Positions 8,310-17,161 of a DNA stretch of 64,000 nt are shown piece after piece. The position numbers and the translations under genes are program-made. Origin of the DNA: Jiella soli (GTDB lineage: Bacteria > Pseudomonadota > Alphaproteobacteria > Rhizobiales > Rhizobiaceae). The stretch spans positions 77,047-141,046 of the forward strand of contig NZ_JAJAVB010000015.1 of NCBI RefSeq assembly GCF_020615385.1, given 5' to 3'. Numbering within the stretch: the stretch's first letter is position 1; each line of letters opens with the position of its first letter. The notes under the pieces were generated by a model. That model was not told the origin of the DNA and searched no databases. It saw nothing but the letters and a program-made list of their open reading frames with translations.

Positions 8310-8671
8310 ACGGCGCAAGACGGCCCTCGCGAGAGCGGACGGCGGACGAGCGCCGGTCGAAGAAAGGGCGAGGGTCGATGACGGCGCCGGGCCGCCCGTG
8401 ACCGGCACGACGCATGCAATGCCAAGCCTTGCGTATGCGCAATCCTCCTAGCATTTCGGTCAGGCTGCAACCCGGAGGAGCCGGAGCGCGGTCGCGGGTT
8501 ATATGTGACGGAAGATCCTGGCTTTCAGGCGGCCACCTCCCAAGGAGCGTCGGAGCCAATCGTCCGGATGCCGAGCCTTCGTGGAGGCGACTTGAAGCGA
8601 ACGGAATTTATTGTATACGTCGTGGAAGTGGCTCGCCGACCGGATCGAAGGTCGGCCGCCCCGGAGATATG
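8310..8671. other. 362-bp intergenic region upstream of the sugar-acid cluster
   Basis: No convincing gene is seen. The region contains an imperfect hairpin (8412-8438; GCATGCAA against TTGC-GT-ATGC) and, near its right end, a candidate promoter with a GTATAC palindrome. The Shine-Dalgarno GGAG for the dehydratase is at 8663-8666. Confidence 0.5.
8592..8619 (+). promoter_or_regulatory. Candidate promoter with overlapping GTATAC operator
   Basis: TTGAAG at 8592-8597 and TATACG at 8614-8619, spaced by 16 bases, resemble -35 and -10 elements. The -10 overlaps the palindrome GTATAC (8613-8618) inside TTGTATACGTCGTGG. GTATAC-centred sites are typical operators of FCD-type GntR repressors, and such a regulator is encoded at 13452. 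Similar sites lie at 14233 and 24656. Confidence 0.45.
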
Positions 8672-10489
8672 ATGACCGAACAGACCAAGGCCGGCCGCCT
8701 GCGTTCGCGCGCGTGGTTCGACAATCCGTCCAACCCCGACATGACCGCGCTCTATCTGGAGCGCTATCTCAATTTCGGCCTCAGCCAGGAAGAGCTGCAG
8801 TCCGGCAAGCCGATCATCGGCATCGCCCAGACCGGCTCGGACCTTTCGCCCTGCAATCGCCATCACCTCGAGCTGGCCAAGCGGGTGCGCGAGGGGATCC
8901 GCGAGGCCGGCGGTATCGCGATCGAATTCCCGGTCCATCCGATCCAGGAGACCGGCAAGCGGCCCACCGCCTCGCTCGACCGCAATCTCGCCTATCTCGG
9001 CCTCGTGGAAGTCCTCTACGGCTATCCGCTCGACGGCGTGGTGCTGACGATCGGCTGCGACAAGACGACGCCTGCCTGCCTGATGGCGGCGGCAACGGTC
9101 AACATCCCGGCGATCGCCCTGTCCGTCGGCCCGATGCTGAACGGCTGGTTCCGCGGCGAGCGCACCGGCTCCGGCACGATCGTGTGGAAGGCCCGCGAGA
9201 TGATGGCGGCCGGCGAGATCGACTATGCCGGCTTCGTCAAGCTCGTCGCCTCTTCGGCGCCTTCGACCGGCTATTGCAACACCATGGGCACGGCGACGAC
9301 GATGAACTCGCTCGCCGAGGCGCTGGGCATGCAGCTTCCAGGGTCGGCGGCAATTCCGGCACCCTATCGCGACCGGCAGGAGATCTCCTACCTCACCGGC
9401 AAGCGCATCGTGGAGATGGTCGCCGAGGACCTGAAGCCCTCCGACATCCTCACCCGCGACGCCTTCATCAACGCCATCCGCGTCAATTCCGCGATCGGCG
9501 GCTCGACCAATGCGCCGATCCACCTCAACGGGCTGGCCCGGCATGTCGGTGTCGACCTGAAGATCGAGGACTGGCAGACCTATGGCGAGGAGATCCCGCT
9601 GCTCGTCAATCTGCAGCCGGCGGGCGAGTATCTTGGCGAGGACTATTATCACGCAGGCGGCGTCCCCGCGGTCGTCAACCAGCTGATGGAACAGGGCCTG
9701 ATCGCCGAGGACGCGCTGACCGTCAACGGCAAGACGATCGGCGAGAACTGCCGCGGCGCCGAGATCGCCGACGAGAACGTCATCAAGCCCTACGACCAGC
9801 CGCTCAAGAAGCATGCCGGGTTCCGGGTCCTGTCGGGCAATCTCTTCAATTCCGCGATCATGAAGCTTTCGGTGATCTCGCCGGAGTTCCGTGAGCGCTA
9901 CCTGTCGAACCCCGATGATCCCATGGCCTTCGAGGGCAAGGCGGTCGTGTTCGACGGGCCGGAGGACTACCACCACCGGATCGACGATCCGTCGCTCCAG
10001 ATCGACGAGCACTCGATTCTGTTTATGCGCGGCGCAGGTCCCATCGGCTATCCCGGCGCAGCCGAAGTGGTTAACATGCGGGCGCCCAACTACCTCATCC
10101 GGCGCGGGGTCACGGCGCTCGCCTGTATCGGCGACGGGCGCCAGTCCGGCACGTCCGGCAGCCCCTCCATCCTCAACGCCTCGCCGGAGGCGGCGGCGAA
10201 TGGCGGGCTTGCTCTCCTGAAGAGCGGCGACAGGGTCCGCATCGACCTTGGCCGCGGCACGGCCGATATCCTGATCCCGGACGAGGAGCTCGCAGCCCGC
10301 CGTCAGAAGCTCGAGGCCGAGGGCGGCTACCCCTACCCCGCGCATCAGACGCCCTGGCAGGAGATCCAGCGCGGCATCGTCTCGCAGCTCGAGAGCGGCA
10401 TGGTTCTCGAGCCGGCGATCAAATACCGAAAGCTGGCCCAGGGCGGCGTCGACGGCTCGATCCCGCCGGTTCCGCGCGACAATCATTGA
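8672..10489 (+). CDS. IlvD/EDD-family sugar-acid dehydratase (arabonate/fuconate type)
   Basis: 605 residues; ATG at 8672 chosen because GGAG lies five bases upstream (an adjacent ATG at 8669 is too close). Fe-S ligands expected for the family are visible: Cys61 in SPCNRHH, Cys129 in [12 protein letters not shown] and Cys202 in GYCNTMG; the C-terminal [15 protein letters not shown] motif is also present. The family dehydrates aldonates to 2-keto-3-deoxy acids. The FNS-type sequence and its neighbours (KDF-dehydrogenase-like SDR, FAH hydrolase) point to L-arabonate, D-xylonate or L-fuconate rather than dihydroxyacids of amino-acid synthesis. First gene of the cluster, 25 bases before the SDR. 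Confidence 0.86.
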   Translation: MTEQTKAGRLRSRAWFDNPSNPDMTALYLERYLNFGLSQEELQSGKPIIGIAQTGSDLSPCNRHHLELAKRVREGIREAGGIAIEFPVHPIQETGKRPTASLDRNLAYLGLVEVLYGYPLDGVVLTIGCDKTTPACLMAAATVNIPAIALSVGPMLNGWFRGERTGSGTIVWKAREMMAAGEIDYAGFVKLVASSAPSTGYCNTMGTATTMNSLAEALGMQLPGSAAIPAPYRDRQEISYLTGKRIVEMVAEDLKPSDILTRDAFINAIRVNSAIGGSTNAPIHLNGLARHVGVDLKIEDWQTYGEEIPLLVNLQPAGEYLGEDYYHAGGVPAVVNQLMEQGLIAEDALTVNGKTIGENCRGAEIADENVIKPYDQPLKKHAGFRVLSGNLFNSAIMKLSVISPEFRERYLSNPDDPMAFEGKAVVFDGPEDYHHRIDDPSLQIDEHSILFMRGAGPIGYPGAAEVVNMRAPNYLIRRGVTALACIGDGRQSGTSGSPSILNASPEAAANGGLALLKSGDRVRIDLGRGTADILIPDEELAARRQKLEAEGGYPYPAHQTPWQEIQRGIVSQLESGMVLEPAIKYRKLAQGGVDGSIPPVPRDNH

Positions 10490-10514
10490 CGACATCGACC
10501 CATAGGATGACAGC

Positions 10515-11267
10515 ATGACCCAGCGCCTCGAAGGCAAGATCGCCGTCTGCACGGCCGCCGGCCAGGGCATCGGACGAATGGTCGCCGAAGCGTTTCTCGC
10601 CGAAGGCGCGATGGTCTACGCGTCCGATCTCGACGCCTCGAAGCTGGAGGGTCTCGACAAACTCGGCCGCGTCGAGACCGAGGCCCTCGACGTGACCAAC
10701 AGCGAAGCCGTCGCGGCCTATCTGAAGCGGGTCGACACGCCGGACATCCTGTTCAACTGCGCCGGCTTCGTGCACCACGGCACAATCCTCGACTGCGACG
10801 AGAAGGCCTGGGACTTCTCCTTCGACCTCAACGTCAAGGCGATGCACCGGACGATCTCGGCCCTCCTGCCGCGCATGATCGAAAAGGGCGGCGGTTCGAT
10901 CATCAACATGTCGTCGGCTGCCTCCTCCATCAAGGCGGCGCCGAACCGCTATGTCTACATGGCGACCAAGGCGGCGGTGATCGGGCTCACCCGTTCGGTC
11001 GCGATCGATTTCATCCGCAAGGGCATCCGCTGCAACGCGATCTGTCCCGGCACGATCGAGTCGCCGTCGCTGGAGGGACGTATCTCCGAGCTCGGCAAGA
11101 CGGTCGGCGGCGCCGACAAGGCGCGGGAGATGTTCATCGAGCGCCAGCCCATGGGCCGGCTCGGCAAGGCCGAGGAGATTGCCAGCCTCGCCGTCTACCT
11201 CGCCTCGGACGAGAGCGCCTTCACAACCGGCACCACGCAGCTGATCGACGGCGGCTGGTCGCTGTGA
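10515..11267 (+). CDS. SDR, 2-keto-3-deoxy-L-fuconate dehydrogenase-like (DHRS6 type)
   Basis: 250-residue NAD(P)-dependent short-chain dehydrogenase. It has the cofactor motif TAAGQGIG at 13-20, catalytic Ser near 133-134, Tyr148 and Lys152 (YMATK). Stretches such as DILFNCAGFVHHGTILDC, NVKAMHRTI and the C-terminal IDGGWSL are strikingly like the BDH2/DHRS6 group, whose bacterial members oxidise 2-keto-3-deoxy-L-fuconate at C4. That fits between the dehydratase upstream and the FAH hydrolase at 15199. AGGATGACAGC precedes the ATG. The subgroup is recognised from sequence; the exact substrate is inferred from context. Confidence 0.85.
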   Translation: MTQRLEGKIAVCTAAGQGIGRMVAEAFLAEGAMVYASDLDASKLEGLDKLGRVETEALDVTNSEAVAAYLKRVDTPDILFNCAGFVHHGTILDCDEKAWDFSFDLNVKAMHRTISALLPRMIEKGGGSIINMSSAASSIKAAPNRYVYMATKAAVIGLTRSVAIDFIRKGIRCNAICPGTIESPSLEGRISELGKTVGGADKAREMFIERQPMGRLGKAEEIASLAVYLASDESAFTTGTTQLIDGGWSL

Positions 11268-11310
11268 GCGTCGGGCGATGCGCCGAGGATATTGAGCTGG
11301 GAAGAACGAC

Positions 11311-11332
11311 GCGGTCCAAATCCTCGGACCGC
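11311..11332. repeat. 7-bp hairpin between SDR and DenD-like genes
   Basis: GCGGTCC and GGACCGC enclose an eight-base loop 44 bases after the SDR stop, in a 149-base gap. No T-run follows. It could partially terminate or process the transcript before the DenD-like gene. Confidence 0.4.
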
Positions 11333-11416
11333 CTCGCCTCCCGGAAGAATCGACAAGTGCCGGTCCGCGACACTTTTCGTGGTCGTGAGTAGCCGGCGCG
11401 TGAAGGGAGGAATCGC

Positions 11417-12406
11417 ATGCGCATCCTGATCCTCGGTGCGGGTGGCATGGTCGGACGCAAGCTGACGGAAGCGCTACTTGCCGACGGCATGCTCGCAGGG
11501 CGGGCGATCGAGACGATCGACGCCTTCGACGTGGTCGCGCCGGACAGTCCCGATCTTCCGGAAGGCGTCGCCTTCAATCCGCAGGCCGGCGACATCTCGG
11601 ATCAGGCGACGGTCGAAGCGCTCGTCGCCGAGCGCCCGGACGTGATCTTCCATCTCGCCGCGATCGTCTCCGGCGAAGCGGAGGCCGATTTCGAGAAGGG
11701 CTACCGCATAAACCAGGGCGGCATGCAGCACCTTCTGGAGGCGATCCGTCAGCAGGATGGGGTCTACCGGCCGCGCCTCGTCTTCACCTCCTCGATCGCC
11801 GTCTTCGGCGCGCCGTTCGAGGACAAGATCTCCGACACATTTCTCGCAGCGCCGCTGACGAGCTACGGCACGCAGAAGGCGATCTGCGAGCTGCTCCTGT
11901 CCGACTACACCCGCAAGGGCTTCGTCGACGGCGTCTCGATCCGCCTGCCGACCATCGTCGTGCGACCCGGCAAGCCCAACAAGGCGGCCTCCAGCTTCTT
12001 TTCCGGCATCATCCGCGAGCCGCTCGCCGGCCAGGAGGCGATCCTGCCGGTCGACGACGAGGTACGGCACTGGGTGGCGAGCCCGGCCGCCGCCGTCGGC
12101 TTCCTCCTGCATGCCGCGACGATGGACACCGAGATCCTCGGTCCGCGCCGGGCGCTGACCATGCCGGGCCTCTCCGTCACCATCGCCGAGATGATCGACG
12201 CGCTGCGCGAGGTCGCGGGCGACGAGGTCGCGGGCCGGATCCGGCGCCAGCCGGATGCGGTGATCGAGAAGATCGTGTCGGGCTGGCCGAGAGATTTCGA
12301 TCCAAGCCGGGCGCTCGCCGCCGGATTTACAGCGGATACGGATTTCGCATCGATCGTGCGGGCGCATATCGCCGACGAGGCTGCCCGCTCCGGCGGCCGG
12401 TCGTGA
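11417..12406 (+). CDS. NAD-dependent epimerase/dehydratase-family dehydrogenase, DenD-like
   Basis: 329 residues with an N-terminal Rossmann motif GAGGMVG (7-13), the VIFHLAAIVSGEAEADFEKGYRIN-type NAD/substrate segment, TSSIAVFG and the SYGTQKA active-site Tyr-x-x-x-Lys (Y and K spaced by three). The SIRLPTIVVRPGKPNKAASSF region is characteristic of DenD, D-erythronate dehydrogenase, which oxidises a four-carbon acid at C2. GGGAGG precedes the ATG. In this cluster it may serve tetronates derived from sugar acids, matching the LtnD gene at 18825. Family call firm; substrate inferred. Confidence 0.8.
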   Translation: MRILILGAGGMVGRKLTEALLADGMLAGRAIETIDAFDVVAPDSPDLPEGVAFNPQAGDISDQATVEALVAERPDVIFHLAAIVSGEAEADFEKGYRINQGGMQHLLEAIRQQDGVYRPRLVFTSSIAVFGAPFEDKISDTFLAAPLTSYGTQKAICELLLSDYTRKGFVDGVSIRLPTIVVRPGKPNKAASSFFSGIIREPLAGQEAILPVDDEVRHWVASPAAAVGFLLHAATMDTEILGPRRALTMPGLSVTIAEMIDALREVAGDEVAGRIRRQPDAVIEKIVSGWPRDFDPSRALAAGFTADTDFASIVRAHIADEAARSGGRS

Positions 12407-12413
12407 CCAATCA

Positions 12414-12429
12414 TTCCCCGCAAGGGGAA
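12414..12429. repeat. Small hairpin with GCAA tetraloop
   Basis: TTCCCC and GGGGAA close a GCAA tetraloop between the DenD-like stop and the next gene's Shine-Dalgarno, only about 20 bases from the ATG at 12450. It may influence translation or transcript stability. Confidence 0.35.
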
Positions 12430-12449
12430 GGCAGGAACTGGAGATCGCC

Positions 12450-13346
12450 ATGACGGACAAGCTGCGGATCGGGTTCGCCGGCGTCGGGCTGATGGGCCAC
12501 GGCATGGCGAAGAACATCGTCGAGGCCGGCTATCCCCTCACCGTCCTCGCGCATCGCAATCGCGAACCGGTCGAGGACCTGAAGGGGCGCGGCGCGACAG
12601 AGGCGCAGTCGCCGGAAGACCTCGCCGCAGGCTCCGACGTCATCTTCCTCTGCCTTCCCGGCAGCCCGGAGGTCGAGGCGGCGGTAAGCGCGATGCTCGC
12701 CGGCGACATCTCCGGCAAGACGATCGTCGATTGCTCGACCGCCAATCCGGTCTCGACGCGGGCGCTCGCCGAGCGCGCTCAGGCCGCCGGCGGACATTTC
12801 GTCGATGCGCCGCTGTCGCGCACGCCGAAGGAAGCGTGGGAAGGCATGCTCGACGTGATGATCGGCGCCGAGGCGGCCGACTTCGAGCGGGTCCGCCCGA
12901 TCATCGAGGCCTTCGCCGGCAAGATCGTCCATGTCGGCGGTATCGGCGCCGGCCACACGATGAAGCTCCTCAACAACTTCGTCTCGCTCGGCTATGCCGC
13001 GATCTATTCCGAAGCCCTCGCGATCGGCGCCAAGAACGGCGTCGACGCGGCGACCTTCCACTCGGTGATCGGCGGCGGCCGCATGGATTGCGGCTTCTAC
13101 CAGACCTTCATGAACTACGTGGTCGGCGGCGACCCGAACGCGCACAAGTTCACGCTGCGCAACGCGCACAAGGACATGCGCTATGTCGTGTCGCTCGCGA
13201 ACGAGAGCGGCATCGCCAGCCACATCTCCTCGCCGGTGAAGAACGGGCTGGCGACGGCGGAGGCCACCGGCCACGGCGATGGCTATCTGCCGACGCTGGC
13301 GGACATCGTGGCGCGGCTGAACGGAATCGAGCCGGGCCGAGGCTGA
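12450..13346 (+). CDS. NAD(P)-dependent beta-hydroxyacid dehydrogenase
   Basis: 298 residues of the 3-hydroxyisobutyrate/tartronate-semialdehyde reductase superfamily. The N-terminal GFAGVGLMGHGMAKN dinucleotide motif, FVDAPLSRTPKEAWEG (in place of the usual DAPVSGG) and the catalytic Lys in HTMKLLNNF are visible. The altered substrate loop sets it apart from GarR and LtnD. It follows DenD by 43 bases with TGGAG upstream of the ATG. The locus has two other members (16217, 18825) with different substrate loops, so each probably handles a different acid. Confidence 0.82.
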   Translation: MTDKLRIGFAGVGLMGHGMAKNIVEAGYPLTVLAHRNREPVEDLKGRGATEAQSPEDLAAGSDVIFLCLPGSPEVEAAVSAMLAGDISGKTIVDCSTANPVSTRALAERAQAAGGHFVDAPLSRTPKEAWEGMLDVMIGAEAADFERVRPIIEAFAGKIVHVGGIGAGHTMKLLNNFVSLGYAAIYSEALAIGAKNGVDAATFHSVIGGGRMDCGFYQTFMNYVVGGDPNAHKFTLRNAHKDMRYVVSLANESGIASHISSPVKNGLATAEATGHGDGYLPTLADIVARLNGIEPGRG

Positions 13347-13451
13347 GCGGGCGCGAAAGGGCAAAGCCCGATCGAGCCGAGAGGAAGAGGAGACCCGACC
13401 CTGGCGAAGCCGGATGCAAGCGAAGTCGGCCGTCGCAGGCGCGCACAAATT

Positions 13452-14165
13452 GTGACCGCGCATGGGTCGCGGCCGCGGCCGAGCCTGCATGGCGTCTCCG
13501 GCATGCCGGCCCGCGACCGGGCCTATCACGAACTGAAGTTCCGGATTCTGGAGGGCCGACTGCCGCCGGGCACCACGCTGCTGGAGGCCGAGGTCGCCAG
13601 CCTTCTCGGTCTCAGCCGCACCCCGGTGCGCGAGGCCCTGATCCGGCTCGAGGAGGAAGGGCTCGTCAACGTCCGGCCACGGCATGGCATCACCGTGAAG
13701 GCGCAGTCGCTCGACGACCTCTCCGAGATCTACGAGGTCTTCTCCACGCTGGAGGTGAAGGCGGCGGCGCTCCTGGCACGGCGCGGCCTCAACTCCGAGG
13801 AATCGGAGCGCCTCGCCTCGCTGATGAGCCAGATGGAACGCGCGACGAAGCGCGACGACATCGCCGGCTGGTCGCAGCTCGACGACGCATTCCACGCCGA
13901 ACTCGTCGCGCTGTGCGGCAATGCGCGCCTGCAGGCGACGCTCCGGCAATATTGGGACCAGCAGTACCGTGCGCGGCTCGCCATCGTGCCGCTGCGCCAG
14001 CGGCCGACCCAGTCGGACGAAGAACACCGCGCCATAGTGGCAGCGATCGAGTCCGGCGATCCGGTGGAGGCCGCGCGGCTGCATCAGCGCCATCGTGATC
14101 GCACGGATACGGCGGCGCTGGACCTCTTGCGCCGCCAGGCTTCGACCATCGCCGGCAGCCGCTAG
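13452..14165 (+). CDS. GntR-family regulator, FCD subfamily
   Basis: 237 residues from a GTG at 13452. The N-terminal winged helix (about 20-85; RAYHELKFRILEGRLPPGT, LSRTPVREALIRLEEEGLV, PRHGITV) is classic GntR, and the helical C-terminal half (about 95-225) with Asp/His residues such as DDAFHAEL and RQRPTQSDEEHRAI is an FCD ligand domain, usually binding sugar acids with a metal. A much stronger Shine-Dalgarno (AAGAGGAG at 13385-13392) lies before a CTG at 13401 in the same frame, so a CTG start adding 17 residues is possible. Probable local repressor acting at GTATAC sites. Confidence 0.88.
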   Translation: MTAHGSRPRPSLHGVSGMPARDRAYHELKFRILEGRLPPGTTLLEAEVASLLGLSRTPVREALIRLEEEGLVNVRPRHGITVKAQSLDDLSEIYEVFSTLEVKAAALLARRGLNSEESERLASLMSQMERATKRDDIAGWSQLDDAFHAELVALCGNARLQATLRQYWDQQYRARLAIVPLRQRPTQSDEEHRAIVAAIESGDPVEAARLHQRHRDRTDTAALDLLRRQASTIAGSR

Positions 14166-14229
14166 CATGCCGGCGCCGTCGCCAGGCGGCGAAGGAAGGG
14201 TCAGGCTTCCATACGGAGCGCCGGACCAC

Positions 14230-14243
14230 AGCGTATACATTGC
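14230..14243. promoter_or_regulatory. GTATAC-centred candidate GntR operator
   Basis: GTATAC at 14233-14238 lies in the 163-base gap between gntR and the SDR at 14329. Read on the minus strand it is AATGTATACGCTG, sharing 11 bases (TGTATACGCTG) with the site upstream of the ABC importer at 24656. The gap thus likely has its own promoter. Confidence 0.42.
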
Positions 14244-14328
14244 GCCGGATCGCGTCTTGTGCGAAGAGCCGGCCGGGGTGGATAGCGACGCTCGGAAGAT
14301 GGCGCTGCGACTTGGGGAGTGACGTGCG

Positions 14329-15072
14329 ATGAACCGGATCGATCTCGAAGGCAGAAGAGCGATCGTCACCGGCGGCGCCCGCGGCATCGGCTACGCGACG
14401 GCCGAGCGGGTCATCGCCAGCGGCGGCCACGCCATCCTGTGGGACCTCGATTCAGCCGCGCTCGACCAAGCCCTGGCAGCGCTCGGCGGCAAAGCGTCCG
14501 GCCGGGTGGTCGAGCTGACCGACGCGGATGCCGTCACAGCGGCCGCAGACGAAGCGGCCGAAGCCGGCTCCATCGACATCCTCGTCAACAATGCCGGCAT
14601 CACCGGCGGCAACGGCAAGACCTGGGAGCTCGACCCGGGGATCTGGCGGAAGACCGTCGAGGTGAACCTCGTCGCGCCGTTTCTCACCAGCCGGGCCGTC
14701 GTGCCGATCATGCTGAAGGCCGGCTACGGACGCATCGTCAACGTCGCCTCGATCGCTGGCAAGGAAGGCAACCCGAACGCCTCGCATTATTCGGCCTCCA
14801 AGGCCGGTCTCATCGGCCTGACGAAGTCGCTCGGCAAGGAGCTGGCCGGCTCCGGCATTATCGTCAACTGCATCACGCCGGCCGCGGCGAGGACGGCGAT
14901 CTTCGACCAGATGAGCCAGGAGCACATCGACTACATGCTTTCGAAGATCCCGATGAACCGCTTCGTCGAACCAGCCGAGGTGGCGGCGATGATCGCCTGG
15001 CTCGCATCCGAGGACTGCTCGTTCTCGACCGGCGCGGTCTTCGACATCTCGGGAGGCCGAGCGGTCTACTGA
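14329..15072 (+). CDS. SDR-family dehydrogenase, possible sugar 1-dehydrogenase
   Basis: 247 residues with TGGARGIG (14-21), NNAG (87-90), Ser141, Tyr154 and Lys158 (YSASK). It is the FabG-like type with a C-terminal GAVFDISGGRAVY. In oxidative L-fucose, L-rhamnose and L-arabinose clusters, this kind of SDR commonly does the first oxidation of the sugar to its lactone, but 3-ketoacid reduction cannot be excluded. GGGAG precedes the ATG. It is first in a unit with the FAH hydrolase and the beta-hydroxyacid dehydrogenase at 16217. Confidence 0.8.
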   Translation: MNRIDLEGRRAIVTGGARGIGYATAERVIASGGHAILWDLDSAALDQALAALGGKASGRVVELTDADAVTAAADEAAEAGSIDILVNNAGITGGNGKTWELDPGIWRKTVEVNLVAPFLTSRAVVPIMLKAGYGRIVNVASIAGKEGNPNASHYSASKAGLIGLTKSLGKELAGSGIIVNCITPAAARTAIFDQMSQEHIDYMLSKIPMNRFVEPAEVAAMIAWLASEDCSFSTGAVFDISGGRAVY

Positions 15073-15198
15073 CCCGGGCCAGACCCCTTCTTCGGGAGGA
15101 CGCCCCTCCCCGCGACGGTGACGCGTCGCTCCAAGACCGCTCGTCCGGCAGCGCCGTCAAGACATCCAGTTCGATCTGATGAAACCGAAAGGACACCC

Positions 15199-16047
15199 AT
15201 GAAACTCGTGCGCTATGGCCTGCCCGGCGAGGAGAAGCCCGGCCTCATCGACGACAGCGGCGCCATCCGCGATCTGTCCGAGCATGTCGCCGACATCTCC
15301 GGCAGCGTCCTGTCCGATGGTGGCCTTGCCAAGCTCGCGGCGCTCGACGTCGACACGCTGCCGCTCGTCGACGGCACGCCGCGCCTCGGCCCCTGCGTCG
15401 GGGACATCAGCAAGATCCTCTGCATCGGTCTCAACTATTCCGACCATGCCGCCGAGACCGGCGCCGAGCCGCCGACCGAGCCGATCGTCTTCACCAAGCA
15501 GCTGAACGCGCTCTGCGGCCCAAACGACAATGTCGAGATGCCGCGCGGTTCGGACGCGCTGGACTGGGAGGTCGAGCTTGCCGTCGTCATCGGCCGGCGC
15601 GCCAAATATGTCTCGGAAGCCGATGCGATGAAACATGTCGCCGGCTTCGCTGTGATGAACGACGTCTCGGAGCGGACCTTCCAGACCAAGCGCCAGGGCC
15701 AGTGGACCAAGGGCAAGAGCCACGACACCTTCGGCCCGCTTGGCCCTTGGCTCGTCACCCGCGACGCGGTCGCCGACCCCCACAACCTCTCCATGTGGCT
15801 CGACGTGAACGGTGAGCGCCGCCAGACGGGCAATACCAATACGCTGATCTTCAACGTTCCGCATGTCGTGTCCTATCTTTCGCAGTTCATGACGCTGATG
15901 CCGGGCGACGTCATCTCCACCGGGACGCCTCCGGGCGTCGGCATGGGCATGAAGCCGCCGCAGTATCTCAAGGTCGGCGACGTCATGACGCTCGGCATCG
16001 AGGGGCTGGGCGAGCAGAAGCAGACGGTGATCGAGGCGCGGGCCTGA
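15199..16047 (+). CDS. FAH-family hydrolase, 2,4-diketo-3-deoxy-L-fuconate hydrolase type
   Basis: 282 residues; ATG at 15199 with AGG upstream. The fumarylacetoacetate-hydrolase fold is clear: CIGLNYSDHAAE (75-86), metal ligands Glu124 and Glu126 (DWEVELAVVIG) and Asp155 (MNDVSER), Lys171/Lys173, and STGTPPGVGMG near the C-terminus. This subgroup (often misnamed ureidoglycolate lyase) cleaves 2,4-diketo-3-deoxy acids to pyruvate plus a hydroxyacid: lactate from L-fucose or L-rhamnose, glycolate from L-arabinose. It completes the route begun by the dehydratase at 8672 and the SDR at 10515. Confidence 0.87.
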   Translation: MKLVRYGLPGEEKPGLIDDSGAIRDLSEHVADISGSVLSDGGLAKLAALDVDTLPLVDGTPRLGPCVGDISKILCIGLNYSDHAAETGAEPPTEPIVFTKQLNALCGPNDNVEMPRGSDALDWEVELAVVIGRRAKYVSEADAMKHVAGFAVMNDVSERTFQTKRQGQWTKGKSHDTFGPLGPWLVTRDAVADPHNLSMWLDVNGERRQTGNTNTLIFNVPHVVSYLSQFMTLMPGDVISTGTPPGVGMGMKPPQYLKVGDVMTLGIEGLGEQKQTVIEARA

Positions 16048-16048
16048 C

Positions 16049-16129
16049 ACCAGGAGGCATTGGAAATGACTCCTGGTTCCGCATCCCGATTTTCGTCAAG
16101 CCTTTGGCTTGGCGTCGGAAATCGGGATG
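16049..16129. repeat. Two adjacent intergenic hairpins, one 48 nt long
   Basis: ACCAGGAG (16049-16056) pairs with CTCCTGGT (16070-16077). Next, CATCCCGATTT (16082-16092) pairs with AAATCGGGATG (16119-16129), and the interior continues as a second stem around AAGCC-TTT-GGCTT (16098-16110) with one small bulge. The pair fills most of the gap after the FAH hydrolase. It may be a terminator or mRNA-stabilising element, or a repeated palindrome. Confidence 0.6.
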
Positions 16130-16216
16130 TGTGCAGCGGGCGGATGCGACAGCATCCCTTCTCGCTGGTATGACTGGGCCATAAGGCGAAACACCTTGGC
16201 GACGGAGCCCGAGACG

Positions 16217-17140
16217 ATGGACATCAAACGCGTCACCCTGATCGGAACGGGCATCATGGGCGCACCCATGGCCCGCAACGTCGCCAAGGCCGGATATGCG
16301 GTCACCGTCTGGAACCGCACGCGTGACAAGGCGGATGCCCTGTCCGACGTCGCGACCGTCGCGGACGATCCGCGAAGCGCCGTCGCCGAAGCCGACGCCG
16401 TCATCACCATGGTCGACAATTCACCGGTGGTGACGGAGATCTATTTCGGCGAGAACGGCGTTGCCGAGGCGGCGCCGAAGGGCGCCCTCTTCATCGACAT
16501 GTCGTCGATCCAGCCGGCAGTTGCGCGCGACCATGCCGCAAGGCTGGAAGAGCTCGGCCGCCGCCATATCGACGCGCCCGTCTCCGGCGGCGAGAAGGGG
16601 GCGATCGAGGCGAGCCTGGCGATCATGGCGGGCGGGGAACTGGACGACTTCCAGGACGCCGAGCCGCTTCTGTGCGCCATGGGGCGCCCTACTCATGTCG
16701 GCGTCCACGGCGCCGGCCAAGTCGCCAAGCTCGCGAACCAGGTCATCGTGGCCGTCACCATCGGCGCCGTCTCCGAGGCCATGCTCCTGGCGCAGGAAGG
16801 CGGCTGCGATCCGGCGGCGCTGCGCAGCGCCCTGATGGGCGGCTTCGCCACCTCGCGGATTCTCGACCTTCACGGCGAGCGCATGACCGAGCGCAACTTC
16901 GTGCCCGGCGGCCCGCTCGCCCTGCAGCTGAAGGATCTCGAAAACGCGCTCGAAGTCGCGCGCGAGGCCGGCCTGAAGCTGCCGCTCACCGAGCAGACGC
17001 GCGATGCGTTCCATGCTCTGGCACACGACATGGCCATGGGACGGCACGACCACGCCGCCTATCTCCTGTGGCTGGAGTCGATCAATCCCGGCAAGCGCCT
17101 GGGAACCGCGGAGACGAAGGAGCCGGCACGAACCGGATGA
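16217..17140 (+). CDS. NAD(P)-dependent beta-hydroxyacid dehydrogenase, GarR-like
   Basis: 307 residues from the ATG at 16217 (GGAG nine bases upstream; longer in-frame starts run back through the hairpin). It has the N-terminal GTGIMGAPMARN dinucleotide motif, the family signature HIDAPVSGGEKGA and the catalytic Lys in VAKLANQ. The overall pattern is close to 2-hydroxy-3-oxopropionate (tartronate semialdehyde) reductase. It ends the plus-strand sugar-acid cluster and converges on a TetR gene. Specificity is inferred from family resemblance only. Confidence 0.84.
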   Translation: MDIKRVTLIGTGIMGAPMARNVAKAGYAVTVWNRTRDKADALSDVATVADDPRSAVAEADAVITMVDNSPVVTEIYFGENGVAEAAPKGALFIDMSSIQPAVARDHAARLEELGRRHIDAPVSGGEKGAIEASLAIMAGGELDDFQDAEPLLCAMGRPTHVGVHGAGQVAKLANQVIVAVTIGAVSEAMLLAQEGGCDPAALRSALMGGFATSRILDLHGERMTERNFVPGGPLALQLKDLENALEVAREAGLKLPLTEQTRDAFHALAHDMAMGRHDHAAYLLWLESINPGKRLGTAETKEPARTG

Positions 17141-17161
17141 GTTCGCGGTCGCGGTCTGAAG

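Noticed and set aside
8525..10570. A 681-codon minus-strand frame opposite the dehydratase gene
   Set aside because: No recognisable domain, unusual composition, and the plus-strand frame carries all Fe-S ligand motifs.
12411..14387. A 658-codon minus-strand frame spanning the beta-hydroxyacid dehydrogenase and gntR
   Set aside because: It crosses two convincing genes and reads as charged low-complexity sequence; considered a GC-bias shadow.
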